From Fulvia fulva (Eukaryota; Ascomycota; Dothideomycetes; Mycosphaerellales; Mycosphaerellaceae): a stretch of 64,000 nt of DNA. Within the stretch, counting starts at the first letter, position 1; each line of letters begins with the position of its first letter. Positions 45,595 to 55,922 of the stretch are shown here, one piece after another. Made by a program: the position numbers and the translations under genes. Location: contig NC_063012.1 of assembly GCF_020509005.1 (NCBI RefSeq), positions 4,650,001 to 4,714,000 of the forward strand, in the 5' to 3' direction. The notes below the pieces were generated by a model, which searched no databases, was not told the origin of the DNA, and was given only the letters and a program-made list of their open reading frames with translations.

Positions 45595-48500
45595 GTGAAG
45601 AGAGGAAAGAAGTTGAGGATCAATACAGCACAGCTAGACCTGTACGACGAGACGGGCAAGGACCACGCTTGCAAACCGTTCGTCACGAATGTAAATATCG
45701 GCTCAAAGAAACTCTCTTCTTCCAATCTCACTCTCATGGACACTGGCGCACTAGGCGAGTCTTTTATGGACTATAAACTCGCGACCTCTCTCAACCTCGA
45801 ACCCCAGGAACTGAAGTACCCTCGCACCCTTGAACTCTTTGACGGCACGGAGACTACCACTGGTAAGATTACTCATGTTGTACACACGTCAATCACCCTC
45901 GGAGGCAGGCGTATGTCGATCACCAGCTTCCTTACGTCCCTACCGCATCAGAAGTTTATCCTCGGCCTCCCCTGGTTCAGACGACACCGACCTATCATCG
46001 ACTGGACTTCCCTTACTGTCAGCTTCCCTCCAGAAGTTCCTCCGGCACCTCCGCCTTCTCCGCCGCCTCAGCGCGGTCCTGAGTATACCAAGATCTTCCA
46101 GGTGAACGCCGCTGCCTTCACCACTGCTGCTAAGCAGCCCAAAGCTCAAGTCTTCGCCGCCTCTCTCCGCGATATCGACATCGCCCTCGAGAAGCTCGAC
46201 AAGAAGCGTACACCTACCGACCCTGCTACGAAGGTCCCTCCTTGGGCACACCACATCCTCCACGTATTCGATGCTAAAGCCGCAGACGAGCTGCCTCCTC
46301 ATCGCCCTCACGACCACAAGATTGAGCTAGAAGAAGGTGCAGAGACACCGTTCGGACCGTTATATTCCATGTCCCGAGAAGAGCTTATCGTCCTCAAGAG
46401 ATACCTCGAAGAGAACCTAAAGAAGGGGTTCATTCGAGCGAGCCGTTCCAGCGCTGGCAGTCCCGTCATGTTCGTCAAGAAGCCCGGCGGTGGTCTACGC
46501 TTCTGCGTAGACTACCGAGGCTTGAACGCTGTTATAAAGAAGAACCGCTACCCAATACCGTTGATTCAGGAGACGCTCGAGCGCCTCTCTAAGGCCAAGT
46601 ACTTCACCAAGCTCGATGTCATCGCTGCGTTCAACAAGTTACGAATGGCAGAAGGACACGAGTATCTCACAGCCTTCCGTACTCGCTACGGGCTGTTCGA
46701 GTCGCTCGTTATGCCCTTCGGCGTTTGTAACGGGCCTAGTACCTTCCAGAACTTCATTAACGACATCCTTCAGGAGTTCCTCGATCAGTTCTGCACTGCC
46801 TACATCGACGACATCCTAGTCTACAGCGAGACCAAGGAGGAGCACCGCGAGCACGTCTGTAAGGTCCTTCAGAAGCTCGCAGACGCCGGCTTGCAGCTCG
46901 ACATCGACAAGTACGAGTTTGAGAAGACCGAAGTCAAGTTCCTTGGTTTGATCATTACCGCAGACGGCATCAAGATGGACCAAGAGAAGATCGACGCTAT
47001 CGTCGAATGGGATGCTCCTACGAACGTCAAAGAGGTCCAGGGTTTCCTAGGCTTTGCCAACTTCTACCGCCGCTTCATCCACGCATTTTCGGGCGTGGTA
47101 CGCCCTTTGACGAAGCTCACGCGCAAGGGTGAGAAGTTCGCCTGGACCGACGAATGCCAGGAGGCTTTTGACTTGCTCAAAGCGAAGTTTGTTGAGAACC
47201 CGCTTCTACGGCACTTCGATTTCGAACTGGAGACCCGTGTAGAGACCGACGCATCCGACGGCGTGGTGGGCGGTGTCCTGCTACAACGCCGCTCGCCTGA
47301 ATCCCCCTGGTTACCTGTCGCCTTCCTCTCCAAGAAGATGACCGCCACGGAGTGTAACTACGAGATCTACGACAAGGAGCTTCTCGCCATCGTCAAAGCT
47401 TTCGAAGAGTGGCGCCCCGAGCTCGAAGGCTCTGCTATGCCCGTCCAAGTAAGCTCCGACCATAAGAACCTCGTCTACTTTATGAAGAGCAAGCTGCTCA
47501 ATCGTCGCCAGGCCCGCTGGAGCGAGTTCCTCTCCCGGTTCAACTTCGTGATCTCGTACACGCCCGGCAAGGCCAACTCGATGGCCGACGCCCTTACCCG
47601 CCGCCCTGGTGACTCTCCAGTTGATCGAAGAGGGGGCCGGCAAATCGCAGGGCAACAAGTCATCAAAGAGCACAACCTCTCTTCCGAGCTTCGAGAGTAC
47701 CTATCGAATGGCCAGCCTACGCTCGCCGCTTCCTTTGCTACTCTCGTGCTCGCTCCTGCCTACCTTGACGAGAGTGACGATGAATCCGAGCCTGAAGAAT
47801 ACGCCTCGGACGCTGAGGACTTGAACGACGATGAAGAGGGCTCAGTAACGACCGACGGCTCATCCGAATCAGACTTTGAGGGGTTTGATAATGAGGAGCA
47901 GCCCGAAGGCATCATGGCACGAGTACGAACAGCGTACGATGCCGACATAGACGCCCAAGAGTTAGTTCAGGCCCTTGAATCTGGCGCGAGGACATTCCCG
48001 GGCTTCTCGCTGTCCGAGTGCGAGCTCCGGGAAGGTGTCGTCTACTTCCGTAAGAAGCTTTACGTACCGCAGCCCGAAGGCTCTAATATCCGAGCTGAGA
48101 TTCTTCAAATCATCCACGACTCCGCCTCTGGGGGTCACCCAGGCGTAGCCAAGACCCACAAGCTCCTCGCTAGGTATTACTGGTGGCCGCATTCCTGGAA
48201 GGACGTCCGCCGCTACGTGCTGAACTGCGCTGCTTGCCGAAGAGCCAAAGCTAACCGCCACCGTCCCCACGGTCTCTTGCACCCTCTCCCGGCTCCTGAT
48301 CGTCCGTGGAAGCACATCACTATGGACTTTATCACCGATCTTCCTCACGGCAAGACCTTCAGCGGCGTGAAAGCAAAGGCCCTTCTAGTGATCGTGGACC
48401 GTCACTCCAAGGACCGGTACATGATCCCGTGCTGGAGCATGACCGCAAAGGAGACTGCTCGCTTGTTCTACGAATTCGTCTGGCGCTTTCAAGGCCTCCC

Positions 48501-49842
48501 GGATAGCATCACCTCTGACAGAGGCACCCAGTTCATCTCGCACTTCTGGAAGCGTCTGTGTGCTATCCTGGGCATCAAGCATAACCTCTCGACCAGTTTT
48601 CAGCCACAGACCGACGGCCAGACCGAAATTACGAACGCTATCCTCGAGCAGGTCCTTCGTTGCTTCGTCGACTACCACCAGAAGGATTGGCCTCAGCATA
48701 TCCCTGCGGTGGAGTTCGCTACTCGTAACTGGGACTCGGAGACTACTGGCTACTCTCCCTTCTATACTACGAGAGGTTACCACCCTCGTACAGGCATGGA
48801 ACCAGAAGAACCTCTCCCGCCTACCGAAGACGCAAACGAGCAAGCAGCAGACGAGTTCGCTACTATGCTCTCACAGATCCATGAAGAAGTTCACGACGAG
48901 ATGGTGTACGCACAAGCAATCTACGAGGATCAAGCCAATCGTCGTCGCCAGCCAGCTCCCGACTACCAAGTAGGCGATATGGTCTACCTCAACTCCAAGA
49001 ACATCAAGACAGACCGCCCCTCCAAGAAGCTGAACTGGAAGAACCTAGGTCCTTTTGAGATCACCGAGCGTATCAGTTCACACGCCTACCGTCTAGCTCT
49101 TCCTACGAACATAAAGATCCACGACGTCTTCCATCCCGTACGCCTTCGGCCGTCGGCTGAGGACCCATTCCCGAACCAAAACCAAGACATGCCAGGTCCT
49201 CCCGATGAAGTAGAAGTCGACGAGCCTATTAACCTACCTTCTGACGACTATGCCGTCCGCAAGATCCGGGGAATCCGCGTAGAGCCCAACGACGTTGAAG
49301 GACTACCGCCGATCAAGTATGAAGTCGAATGGCAAGGTTGCCCTGAGTGGGATACCTCATAGGAACCTATCCAACATATCATCTTCAATCGTCAAGCAAT
49401 CGAAGAATACCACGCCCGCGCAGACGGCCCAGAAGTCAACATCGGCAGGCTCTTCGAATCTGAGCTTTTCGACGGGGCTTACCAATGGTGTATCGACCAT
49501 GACATCAGGCCTAGGCCTGGTACTGAAGCTGAACATCCTCGATATGTGGAACTACTACGGCTTCGTAGGAACTCAGCTTTGTTCGGGGGGGCTACTGTCA
49601 TGGTCTCCCCACAGAGTGTTCAGAAGGTGGGGACAGAAGAGCCTCAGAGTGCTCAGAAGTCGTCAAGAAGTGACAGTCCAGCTTGGTGTGTGAGCGCCAA
49701 GAATCATATGCCCCGCAACATTCACTACGGGACCCAGCCCTCCAAATTGACCCCTCTACCAAACCTTGACAGATTCACTTCGGCTCGTGACTGTGTGACT
49801 CACGGCACTCCCGCGAGCACCCGCGACTGCGCTGGACCCTAG
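45595..49842 (+). pseudogene. pol: gypsy Pol, copy 1, nonsense codon in the chromodomain
   Basis: Polyprotein in the -1 frame relative to gag; open upstream of 45595 into the gag end, so a frameshift is a possible mode of expression. Counting from 45595: protease DTGA at 49-52, RT YIDD at 403-406, RNase H D552 (TDASDG), integrase zinc region (H841...C878, C881), integrase catalytic D911, D975, E1011 (35 residues between the last two), chromodomain from ~1219. TAG at 49360-49362 (residue 1256) truncates the chromodomain; copy 2 has TGG. Two other TG-to-TA differences from copy 2: 46913 (Tyr for Cys) and 49228 (Ile for Val). After the stop the frame stays open into LTR2, to 49842. Confidence 0.9.
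49582..49595 (+). promoter_or_regulatory. polypurine tract, copy 1
   Basis: ttcgggggggctac directly upstream of LTR2; the G7 run is the likely plus-strand primer. The same sequence precedes LTR3 at 55353-55366. Confidence 0.55.
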
Positions 49843-50115
49843 AAGAAGCACGTGGAAGACTCGGAACGTAGGGCAGGTTGGAATAAGGTTTTGAGCAAAG
49901 CTGCTGAGCGCGGCTTCGCACGGGTTAGCCCTGTTGATGCGGGGACACGCACTCGCGAGGGTCGCGTATAAATATCTGGCCTTCCCTAGGCCTCTCTTGC
50001 TTTCTTCGTCTTTTGTTTTGTGTAGCAATCATACCATACCCTTTTGCATCTGCACTTCGCACCTGCATTCTCGCTTTCACCCTTGCATCTCACAGGCCAG
50101 GCTCTCGCCCTGACA
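49596..50115 (+). repeat. gypsy LTR2, shared central LTR (520 bp)
   Basis: Serves as 3' LTR of copy 1 and 5' LTR of copy 2. It matches LTR1 except G at 49749, the only non-RIP-type difference seen among the copies. It carries the same two RIP-type changes as LTR1, in the ccctag and ccctagg positions. Confidence 0.95.
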
Positions 50116-51318
50116 TCACAAAAGACCAACAAACCGTCAACCACTCGAGTCATCCTCATAGGTGACCACGCCACCGATAGAGGTGTCAACCTCGACAACC
50201 AAGACACTCCATTCCACTTCAGTGAGTGGACTGACATCCCCTTCTCGAACGCCGCTGCCTTCGGTGCCTGGGCAAACGCCAACCCCGACACCGCCTACGC
50301 TCTCATCAACCGCACCGTCTCCTCTTTCCGCGAGACCGCCCAGCAGGTCGAGCAAGCAAACAACCAAGCAACATACCTTCAAGGTATTGTGAACACCTTC
50401 CAGAACCTCGCCCCGCACGCCGACGACAACCGCCGCCAGCACTTCTCCAAGAAGGTCAACGACCCAGACGAGTTCGACGGCAACAAGAGCAAGTTTGAGG
50501 CATTTGAGACACAGCTCACCATCAAGCTGTTGGCTAATGCCGACCACTTTCCGCAAGAGAAGGACAAAGTCACGTACGTCTTCTCCCTCCTTCGGGGAGA
50601 CGCCGCGGCTCAGGTACAACACTACATCGACAACGCCACGCAGACTATCGGCTGCCCGGACGTCCTCACCTTGATGCGGGACCTCCGTGCTGCCTTTGGT
50701 GATCCAGACCGTAGAGCCACCGCCCAGAACGCCATCCACAACCTCCTCCAGAAGAACAAGAGCTTCGCCGAGTACCTCGCGGCCTTCAACCGCGACATCG
50801 GGTTCACCGGCTACAACGAAGAGACCAAGAAGAGCACTCTCCGCCGTGGTTTGTCAGCAGAGCTTCTTCGAGCCCTCGAGGACAAGGACGTCGGTGCTAT
50901 GAGCTTCCGTGAGCTCGTCGAGACCTGCCAGCGCCTCGACTCCAACATGAAACACACCGCCTCTCTCCTCGCTTCCCGTTCTCAAGGTCGTCAGCCTCGT
51001 GGTCCCGGAAGCCACTTCGCTGCTCCACTAGGCGCCGCCGCTCCTACGGCTCTCCCTCCCGTCTCTGTAGGTGACGCTATGGATCTCAGCGCTGGTGCCG
51101 CCGTCCCTCGAGTCCAGGGCCTCGTCAACGGTAAGCTCACTCCCGAAGAGAAGCTTCGCCGTCGCCAGGCCGGACTCTGCACCTACTGCGGCGGTCCAGG
51201 CCACATCGCAGCCAACTGTCCGCAGCTCGCTGCCCGTAACGCCCGCAACCCGGTCCGCGGCGCTGTCGGCGCTATCGAGCCTGCTCCTGCTGCTCCCGCT
51301 GAGCAGGAAAAAGCCTAG
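50044..51318 (+). CDS. gag: gypsy Gag, copy 2 (no ATG start)
   Basis: Same protein as copy 1, with the zinc knuckle CTYCGGPGHIAANC near the end and the same ATA (50158-50160) at the probable start and TAG (51316-51318) at the end. Identity of these defects in both copies shows they predate the tandem duplication. Confidence 0.85.
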   Translation: MHLHFAPAFSLSPLHLTGQALALTSQKTNKPSTTRVILIGDHATDRGVNLDNQDTPFHFSEWTDIPFSNAAAFGAWANANPDTAYALINRTVSSFRETAQQVEQANNQATYLQGIVNTFQNLAPHADDNRRQHFSKKVNDPDEFDGNKSKFEAFETQLTIKLLANADHFPQEKDKVTYVFSLLRGDAAAQVQHYIDNATQTIGCPDVLTLMRDLRAAFGDPDRRATAQNAIHNLLQKNKSFAEYLAAFNRDIGFTGYNEETKKSTLRRGLSAELLRALEDKDVGAMSFRELVETCQRLDSNMKHTASLLASRSQGRQPRGPGSHFAAPLGAAAPTALPPVSVGDAMDLSAGAAVPRVQGLVNGKLTPEEKLRRRQAGLCTYCGGPGHIAANCPQLAARNARNPVRGAVGAIEPAPAAPAEQEKA

Positions 51319-51365
51319 GTCTTCCTCATCGACGCGATGAAGACCAAGAACAACGTTTACCGAAA

Positions 51366-54300
51366 GTGAAGAGAGGAAAGAAGTTGAGGATCAATACAGC
51401 ACAGCTAGACCTGTACGACGAGACGGGCAAGGACCACGCTTGCAAACCGTTCGTCACGAATGTAAATATCGGCTCAAAGAAACTCTCTTCTTCCAATCTC
51501 ACTCTCATGGACACTGGCGCACTAGGCGAGTCTTTTATGGACTATAAACTCGCGACCTCTCTCAACCTCGAACCCCAGGAACTGAAGTACCCTCGCACCC
51601 TTGAACTCTTTGACGGCACGGAGACTACCACTGGTAAGATTACTCATGTTGTACACACGTCAATCACCCTCGGAGGCAGGCGTATGTCGATCACCAGCTT
51701 CCTTACGTCCCTACCGCATCAGAAGTTTATCCTCGGCCTCCCCTGGTTCAGACGACACCGACCTATCATCGACTGGACTTCCCTTACTGTCAGCTTCCCT
51801 CCAGAAGTTCCTCCGGCACCTCCGCCTTCTCCGCCGCCTCAGCGCGGTCCTGAGTATACCAAGATCTTCCAGGTGAACGCCGCTGCCTTCACCACTGCTG
51901 CTAAGCAGCCCAAAGCTCAAGTCTTCGCCGCCTCTCTCCGCGATATCGACATCGCCCTCGAGAAGCTCGACAAGAAGCGTACACCTACCGACCCTGCTAC
52001 GAAGGTCCCTCCTTGGGCACACCACATCCTCCACGTATTCGATGCTAAAGCCGCAGACGAGCTGCCTCCTCATCGCCCTCACGACCACAAGATTGAGCTA
52101 GAAGAAGGTGCAGAGACACCGTTCGGACCGTTATATTCCATGTCCCGAGAAGAGCTTATCGTCCTCAAGAGATACCTCGAAGAGAACCTAAAGAAGGGGT
52201 TCATTCGAGCGAGCCGTTCCAGCGCTGGCAGTCCCGTCATGTTCGTCAAGAAGCCCGGCGGTGGTCTACGCTTCTGCGTAGACTACCGAGGCTTGAACGC
52301 TGTTATAAAGAAGAACCGCTACCCAATACCGTTGATTCAGGAGACGCTCGAGCGCCTCTCTAAGGCCAAGTACTTCACCAAGCTCGATGTCATCGCTGCG
52401 TTCAACAAGTTACGAATGGCAGAAGGACACGAGTATCTCACAGCCTTCCGTACTCGCTACGGGCTGTTCGAGTCGCTCGTTATGCCCTTCGGCGTTTGTA
52501 ACGGGCCTAGTACCTTCCAGAACTTCATTAACGACATCCTTCAGGAGTTCCTCGATCAGTTCTGCACTGCCTACATCGACGACATCCTAGTCTACAGCGA
52601 GACCAAGGAGGAGCACCGCGAGCACGTCTGTAAGGTCCTTCAGAAGCTCGCAGACGCCGGCTTGCAGCTCGACATCGACAAGTGCGAGTTTGAGAAGACC
52701 GAAGTCAAGTTCCTTGGTTTGATCATTACCGCAGACGGCATCAAGATGGACCAAGAGAAGATCGACGCTATCGTCGAATGGGATGCTCCTACGAACGTCA
52801 AAGAGGTCCAGGGTTTCCTAGGCTTTGCCAACTTCTACCGCCGCTTCATCCACGCATTTTCGGGCGTGGTACGCCCTTTGACGAAGCTCACGCGCAAGGG
52901 TGAGAAGTTCGCCTGGACCGACGAATGCCAGGAGGCTTTTGACTTGCTCAAAGCGAAGTTTGTTGAGAACCCGCTTCTACGGCACTTCGATTTCGAACTG
53001 GAGACCCGTGTAGAGACCGACGCATCCGACGGCGTGGTGGGCGGTGTCCTGCTACAACGCCGCTCGCCTGAATCCCCCTGGTTACCTGTCGCCTTCCTCT
53101 CCAAGAAGATGACCGCCACGGAGTGTAACTACGAGATCTACGACAAGGAGCTTCTCGCCATCGTCAAAGCTTTCGAAGAGTGGCGCCCCGAGCTCGAAGG
53201 CTCTGCTATGCCCGTCCAAGTAAGCTCCGACCATAAGAACCTCGTCTACTTTATGAAGAGCAAGCTGCTCAATCGTCGCCAGGCCCGCTGGAGCGAGTTC
53301 CTCTCCCGGTTCAACTTCGTGATCTCGTACACGCCCGGCAAGGCCAACTCGATGGCCGACGCCCTTACCCGCCGCCCTGGTGACTCTCCAGTTGATCGAA
53401 GAGGGGGCCGGCAAATCGCAGGGCAACAAGTCATCAAAGAGCACAACCTCTCTTCCGAGCTTCGAGAGTACCTATCGAATGGCCAGCCTACGCTCGCCGC
53501 TTCCTTTGCTACTCTCGTGCTCGCTCCTGCCTACCTTGACGAGAGTGACGATGAATCCGAGCCTGAAGAATACGCCTCGGACGCTGAGGACTTGAACGAC
53601 GATGAAGAGGGCTCAGTAACGACCGACGGCTCATCCGAATCAGACTTTGAGGGGTTTGATAATGAGGAGCAGCCCGAAGGCATCATGGCACGAGTACGAA
53701 CAGCGTACGATGCCGACATAGACGCCCAAGAGTTAGTTCAGGCCCTTGAATCTGGCGCGAGGACATTCCCGGGCTTCTCGCTGTCCGAGTGCGAGCTCCG
53801 GGAAGGTGTCGTCTACTTCCGTAAGAAGCTTTACGTACCGCAGCCCGAAGGCTCTAATATCCGAGCTGAGATTCTTCAAATCATCCACGACTCCGCCTCT
53901 GGGGGTCACCCAGGCGTAGCCAAGACCCACAAGCTCCTCGCTAGGTATTACTGGTGGCCGCATTCCTGGAAGGACGTCCGCCGCTACGTGCTGAACTGCG
54001 CTGCTTGCCGAAGAGCCAAAGCTAACCGCCACCGTCCCCACGGTCTCTTGCACCCTCTCCCGGCTCCTGATCGTCCGTGGAAGCACATCACTATGGACTT
54101 TATCACCGATCTTCCTCACGGCAAGACCTTCAGCGGCGTGAAAGCAAAGGCCCTTCTAGTGATCGTGGACCGTCACTCCAAGGACCGGTACATGATCCCG
54201 TGCTGGAGCATGACCGCAAAGGAGACTGCTCGCTTGTTCTACGAATTCGTCTGGCGCTTTCAAGGCCTCCCGGATAGCATCACCTCTGACAGAGGCACCC

Positions 54301-55508
54301 AGTTCATCTCGCACTTCTGGAAGCGTCTGTGTGCTATCCTGGGCATCAAGCATAACCTCTCGACCAGTTTTCAGCCACAGACCGACGGCCAGACCGAAAT
54401 TACGAACGCTATCCTCGAGCAGGTCCTTCGTTGCTTCGTCGACTACCACCAGAAGGATTGGCCTCAGCATATCCCTGCGGTGGAGTTCGCTACTCGTAAC
54501 TGGGACTCGGAGACTACTGGCTACTCTCCCTTCTATACTACGAGAGGTTACCACCCTCGTACAGGCATGGAACCAGAAGAACCTCTCCCGCCTACCGAAG
54601 ACGCAAACGAGCAAGCAGCAGACGAGTTCGCTACTATGCTCTCACAGATCCATGAAGAAGTTCACGACGAGATGGTGTACGCACAAGCAATCTACGAGGA
54701 TCAAGCCAATCGTCGTCGCCAGCCAGCTCCCGACTACCAAGTAGGCGATATGGTCTACCTCAACTCCAAGAACATCAAGACAGACCGCCCCTCCAAGAAG
54801 CTGAACTGGAAGAACCTAGGTCCTTTTGAGATCACCGAGCGTATCAGTTCACACGCCTACCGTCTAGCTCTTCCTACGAACATAAAGATCCACGACGTCT
54901 TCCATCCCGTACGCCTTCGGCCGTCGGCTGAGGACCCATTCCCGAACCAAAACCAAGACATGCCAGGTCCTCCCGATGAAGTAGAAGTCGACGAGCCTGT
55001 TAACCTACCTTCTGACGACTATGCCGTCCGCAAGATCCGGGGAATCCGCGTAGAGCCCAACGACGTTGAAGGACTACCGCCGATCAAGTATGAAGTCGAA
55101 TGGCAAGGTTGCCCTGAGTGGGATACCTCATGGGAACCTATCCAACATATCATCTTCAATCGTCAAGCAATCGAAGAATACCACGCCCGCGCAGACGGCC
55201 CAGAAGTCAACATCGGCAGGCTCTTCGAATCTGAGCTTTTCGACGGGGCTTACCAATGGTGTATCGACCATGACATCAGGCCTAGGCCTGGTACTGAAGC
55301 TGAACATCCTCGATATGTGGAACTACTACGGCTTCGTAGGAACTCAGCTTTGTTCGGGGGGGCTACTGTCATGGTCTCCCCACAGAGTGTTCAGAAGGTG
55401 GGGACAGAAGAGCCTCAGAGTGCTCAGAAGTCGTCAAGAAGTGACAGTCCAGCTTGGTGTGTGAGCGCCAAGAATCATATGCCCCGCAACATTCACTACG
55501 GGACCTAG
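51366..55508 (+). CDS. pol: gypsy Pol, copy 2, complete with chromodomain
   Basis: Polyprotein of 1380 codons. It has all catalytic residues listed for copy 1 (DTGA 49-52, YIDD 403-406, D552, D911, D975, E1011) plus an uninterrupted chromodomain at ~1219-1280 (KYEVEWQGCPEWDTSWEP, then AIEEYHAR). Chromodomains direct integration by binding modified histone tails (established for chromoviruses). The frame runs through the polypurine tract into LTR3 and stops at TAG 55506-55508, a CAG-to-TAG change private to LTR3; otherwise it would continue to the TAA inside the TATA box at 55740-55742. The most intact mobile-element gene in the window; whether it is expressed depends on the gag start and frameshift. 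Confidence 0.92.
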   Translation: MKRGKKLRINTAQLDLYDETGKDHACKPFVTNVNIGSKKLSSSNLTLMDTGALGESFMDYKLATSLNLEPQELKYPRTLELFDGTETTTGKITHVVHTSITLGGRRMSITSFLTSLPHQKFILGLPWFRRHRPIIDWTSLTVSFPPEVPPAPPPSPPPQRGPEYTKIFQVNAAAFTTAAKQPKAQVFAASLRDIDIALEKLDKKRTPTDPATKVPPWAHHILHVFDAKAADELPPHRPHDHKIELEEGAETPFGPLYSMSREELIVLKRYLEENLKKGFIRASRSSAGSPVMFVKKPGGGLRFCVDYRGLNAVIKKNRYPIPLIQETLERLSKAKYFTKLDVIAAFNKLRMAEGHEYLTAFRTRYGLFESLVMPFGVCNGPSTFQNFINDILQEFLDQFCTAYIDDILVYSETKEEHREHVCKVLQKLADAGLQLDIDKCEFEKTEVKFLGLIITADGIKMDQEKIDAIVEWDAPTNVKEVQGFLGFANFYRRFIHAFSGVVRPLTKLTRKGEKFAWTDECQEAFDLLKAKFVENPLLRHFDFELETRVETDASDGVVGGVLLQRRSPESPWLPVAFLSKKMTATECNYEIYDKELLAIVKAFEEWRPELEGSAMPVQVSSDHKNLVYFMKSKLLNRRQARWSEFLSRFNFVISYTPGKANSMADALTRRPGDSPVDRRGGRQIAGQQVIKEHNLSSELREYLSNGQPTLAASFATLVLAPAYLDESDDESEPEEYASDAEDLNDDEEGSVTTDGSSESDFEGFDNEEQPEGIMARVRTAYDADIDAQELVQALESGARTFPGFSLSECELREGVVYFRKKLYVPQPEGSNIRAEILQIIHDSASGGHPGVAKTHKLLARYYWWPHSWKDVRRYVLNCAACRRAKANRHRPHGLLHPLPAPDRPWKHITMDFITDLPHGKTFSGVKAKALLVIVDRHSKDRYMIPCWSMTAKETARLFYEFVWRFQGLPDSITSDRGTQFISHFWKRLCAILGIKHNLSTSFQPQTDGQTEITNAILEQVLRCFVDYHQKDWPQHIPAVEFATRNWDSETTGYSPFYTTRGYHPRTGMEPEEPLPPTEDANEQAADEFATMLSQIHEEVHDEMVYAQAIYEDQANRRRQPAPDYQVGDMVYLNSKNIKTDRPSKKLNWKNLGPFEITERISSHAYRLALPTNIKIHDVFHPVRLRPSAEDPFPNQNQDMPGPPDEVEVDEPVNLPSDDYAVRKIRGIRVEPNDVEGLPPIKYEVEWQGCPEWDTSWEPIQHIIFNRQAIEEYHARADGPEVNIGRLFESELFDGAYQWCIDHDIRPRPGTEAEHPRYVELLRLRRNSALFGGATVMVSPQSVQKVGTEEPQSAQKSSRSDSPAWCVSAKNHMPRNIHYGT

Positions 55509-55886
55509 CCCTCCAAATTCACCCCTCTACCAAACCTTGACAGATTCACTTCGGCTCGTGACTGTGTGACTCACGGCACTCCCGCGAGCACCCGCGACTG
55601 CGCTGGACCCTGGAAGAAGCACGTGGAAGACTCGGAACGTAGGGCAGGTTGGAATAAGGTTTTGAGCAAAGCTGCTGAGCGCGGCTTCGCACGGGTTAGC
55701 CCTGTTGATGCGGGGACACGCACTCGCGAGGGTCGCGTATAAATATCTGGCCTTCCCCAGGCCTCTCTTGCTTTCTTCGTCTTTTGTTTTGTGTAGCAAT
55801 CATACCATACCCTTTTGCATCTGCACTTCGCACCTGCATTCTCGCTTTCACCCTTGCATCTCACAGGCCAGGCTCTCGCCCTGACA
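55367..55886 (+). repeat. gypsy LTR3 (520 bp)
   Basis: It keeps TGG at 55611-55613 and CCCAGG at 55756-55761 where LTR1 and LTR2 have TAG and CCTAGG. It has a private CAG-to-TAG change at 55506. It ends CCTGACA, followed by the duplication ttggt. Confidence 0.95.
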
Positions 55887-55922
55887 TTGGTAGTATAGCC
55901 CGCTCGGTAGTAAAGTACGTTA

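Larger units (their letters stand above)
43825..55886 (+). mobile_element. tandem array of two Ty3/gypsy chromoviruses sharing a central LTR
   Basis: LTR1-internal-LTR2-internal-LTR3, 12,062 bp, period 5,771 bp. One 5-bp duplication, ttggt, brackets the whole array (43820-43824 and 55887-55891), so it derives from a single insertion into the Fot1-like element. Each unit encodes Gag and a Pol of order protease-RT-RNase H-integrase-chromodomain. The copies are almost identical and almost free of RIP, unlike every neighbour. They are the youngest insertion I can date in the window. Confidence 0.95.
36213..55920 (+). mobile_element. Fot1/pogo-like DNA transposon, split by a LINE and a gypsy array
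   Basis: The ends are inverted repeats of about 24 bp: left ACGTGCTTCACTACCGAGCG and, on the complement of the right end, ACGTACTTTACTACCGAGCG; the two differences are TG/TA and CA/TA, RIP-type. Both ends abut TA (36211-36212 and 55921-55922), the target of this superfamily. The transposase reads in two pieces around insertions at 36925-42698 and 43825-55886. Subtracting insertions and duplications leaves about 1.85 kb, the size of Fot1-class elements. Fully inactivated. Confidence 0.88.

Noticed and set aside
48385..48843. 152-codon minus-strand open frame inside pol (repeated at 54156-54614)
   Set aside because: Antisense of the integrase region; explained by codon bias on the coding strand.
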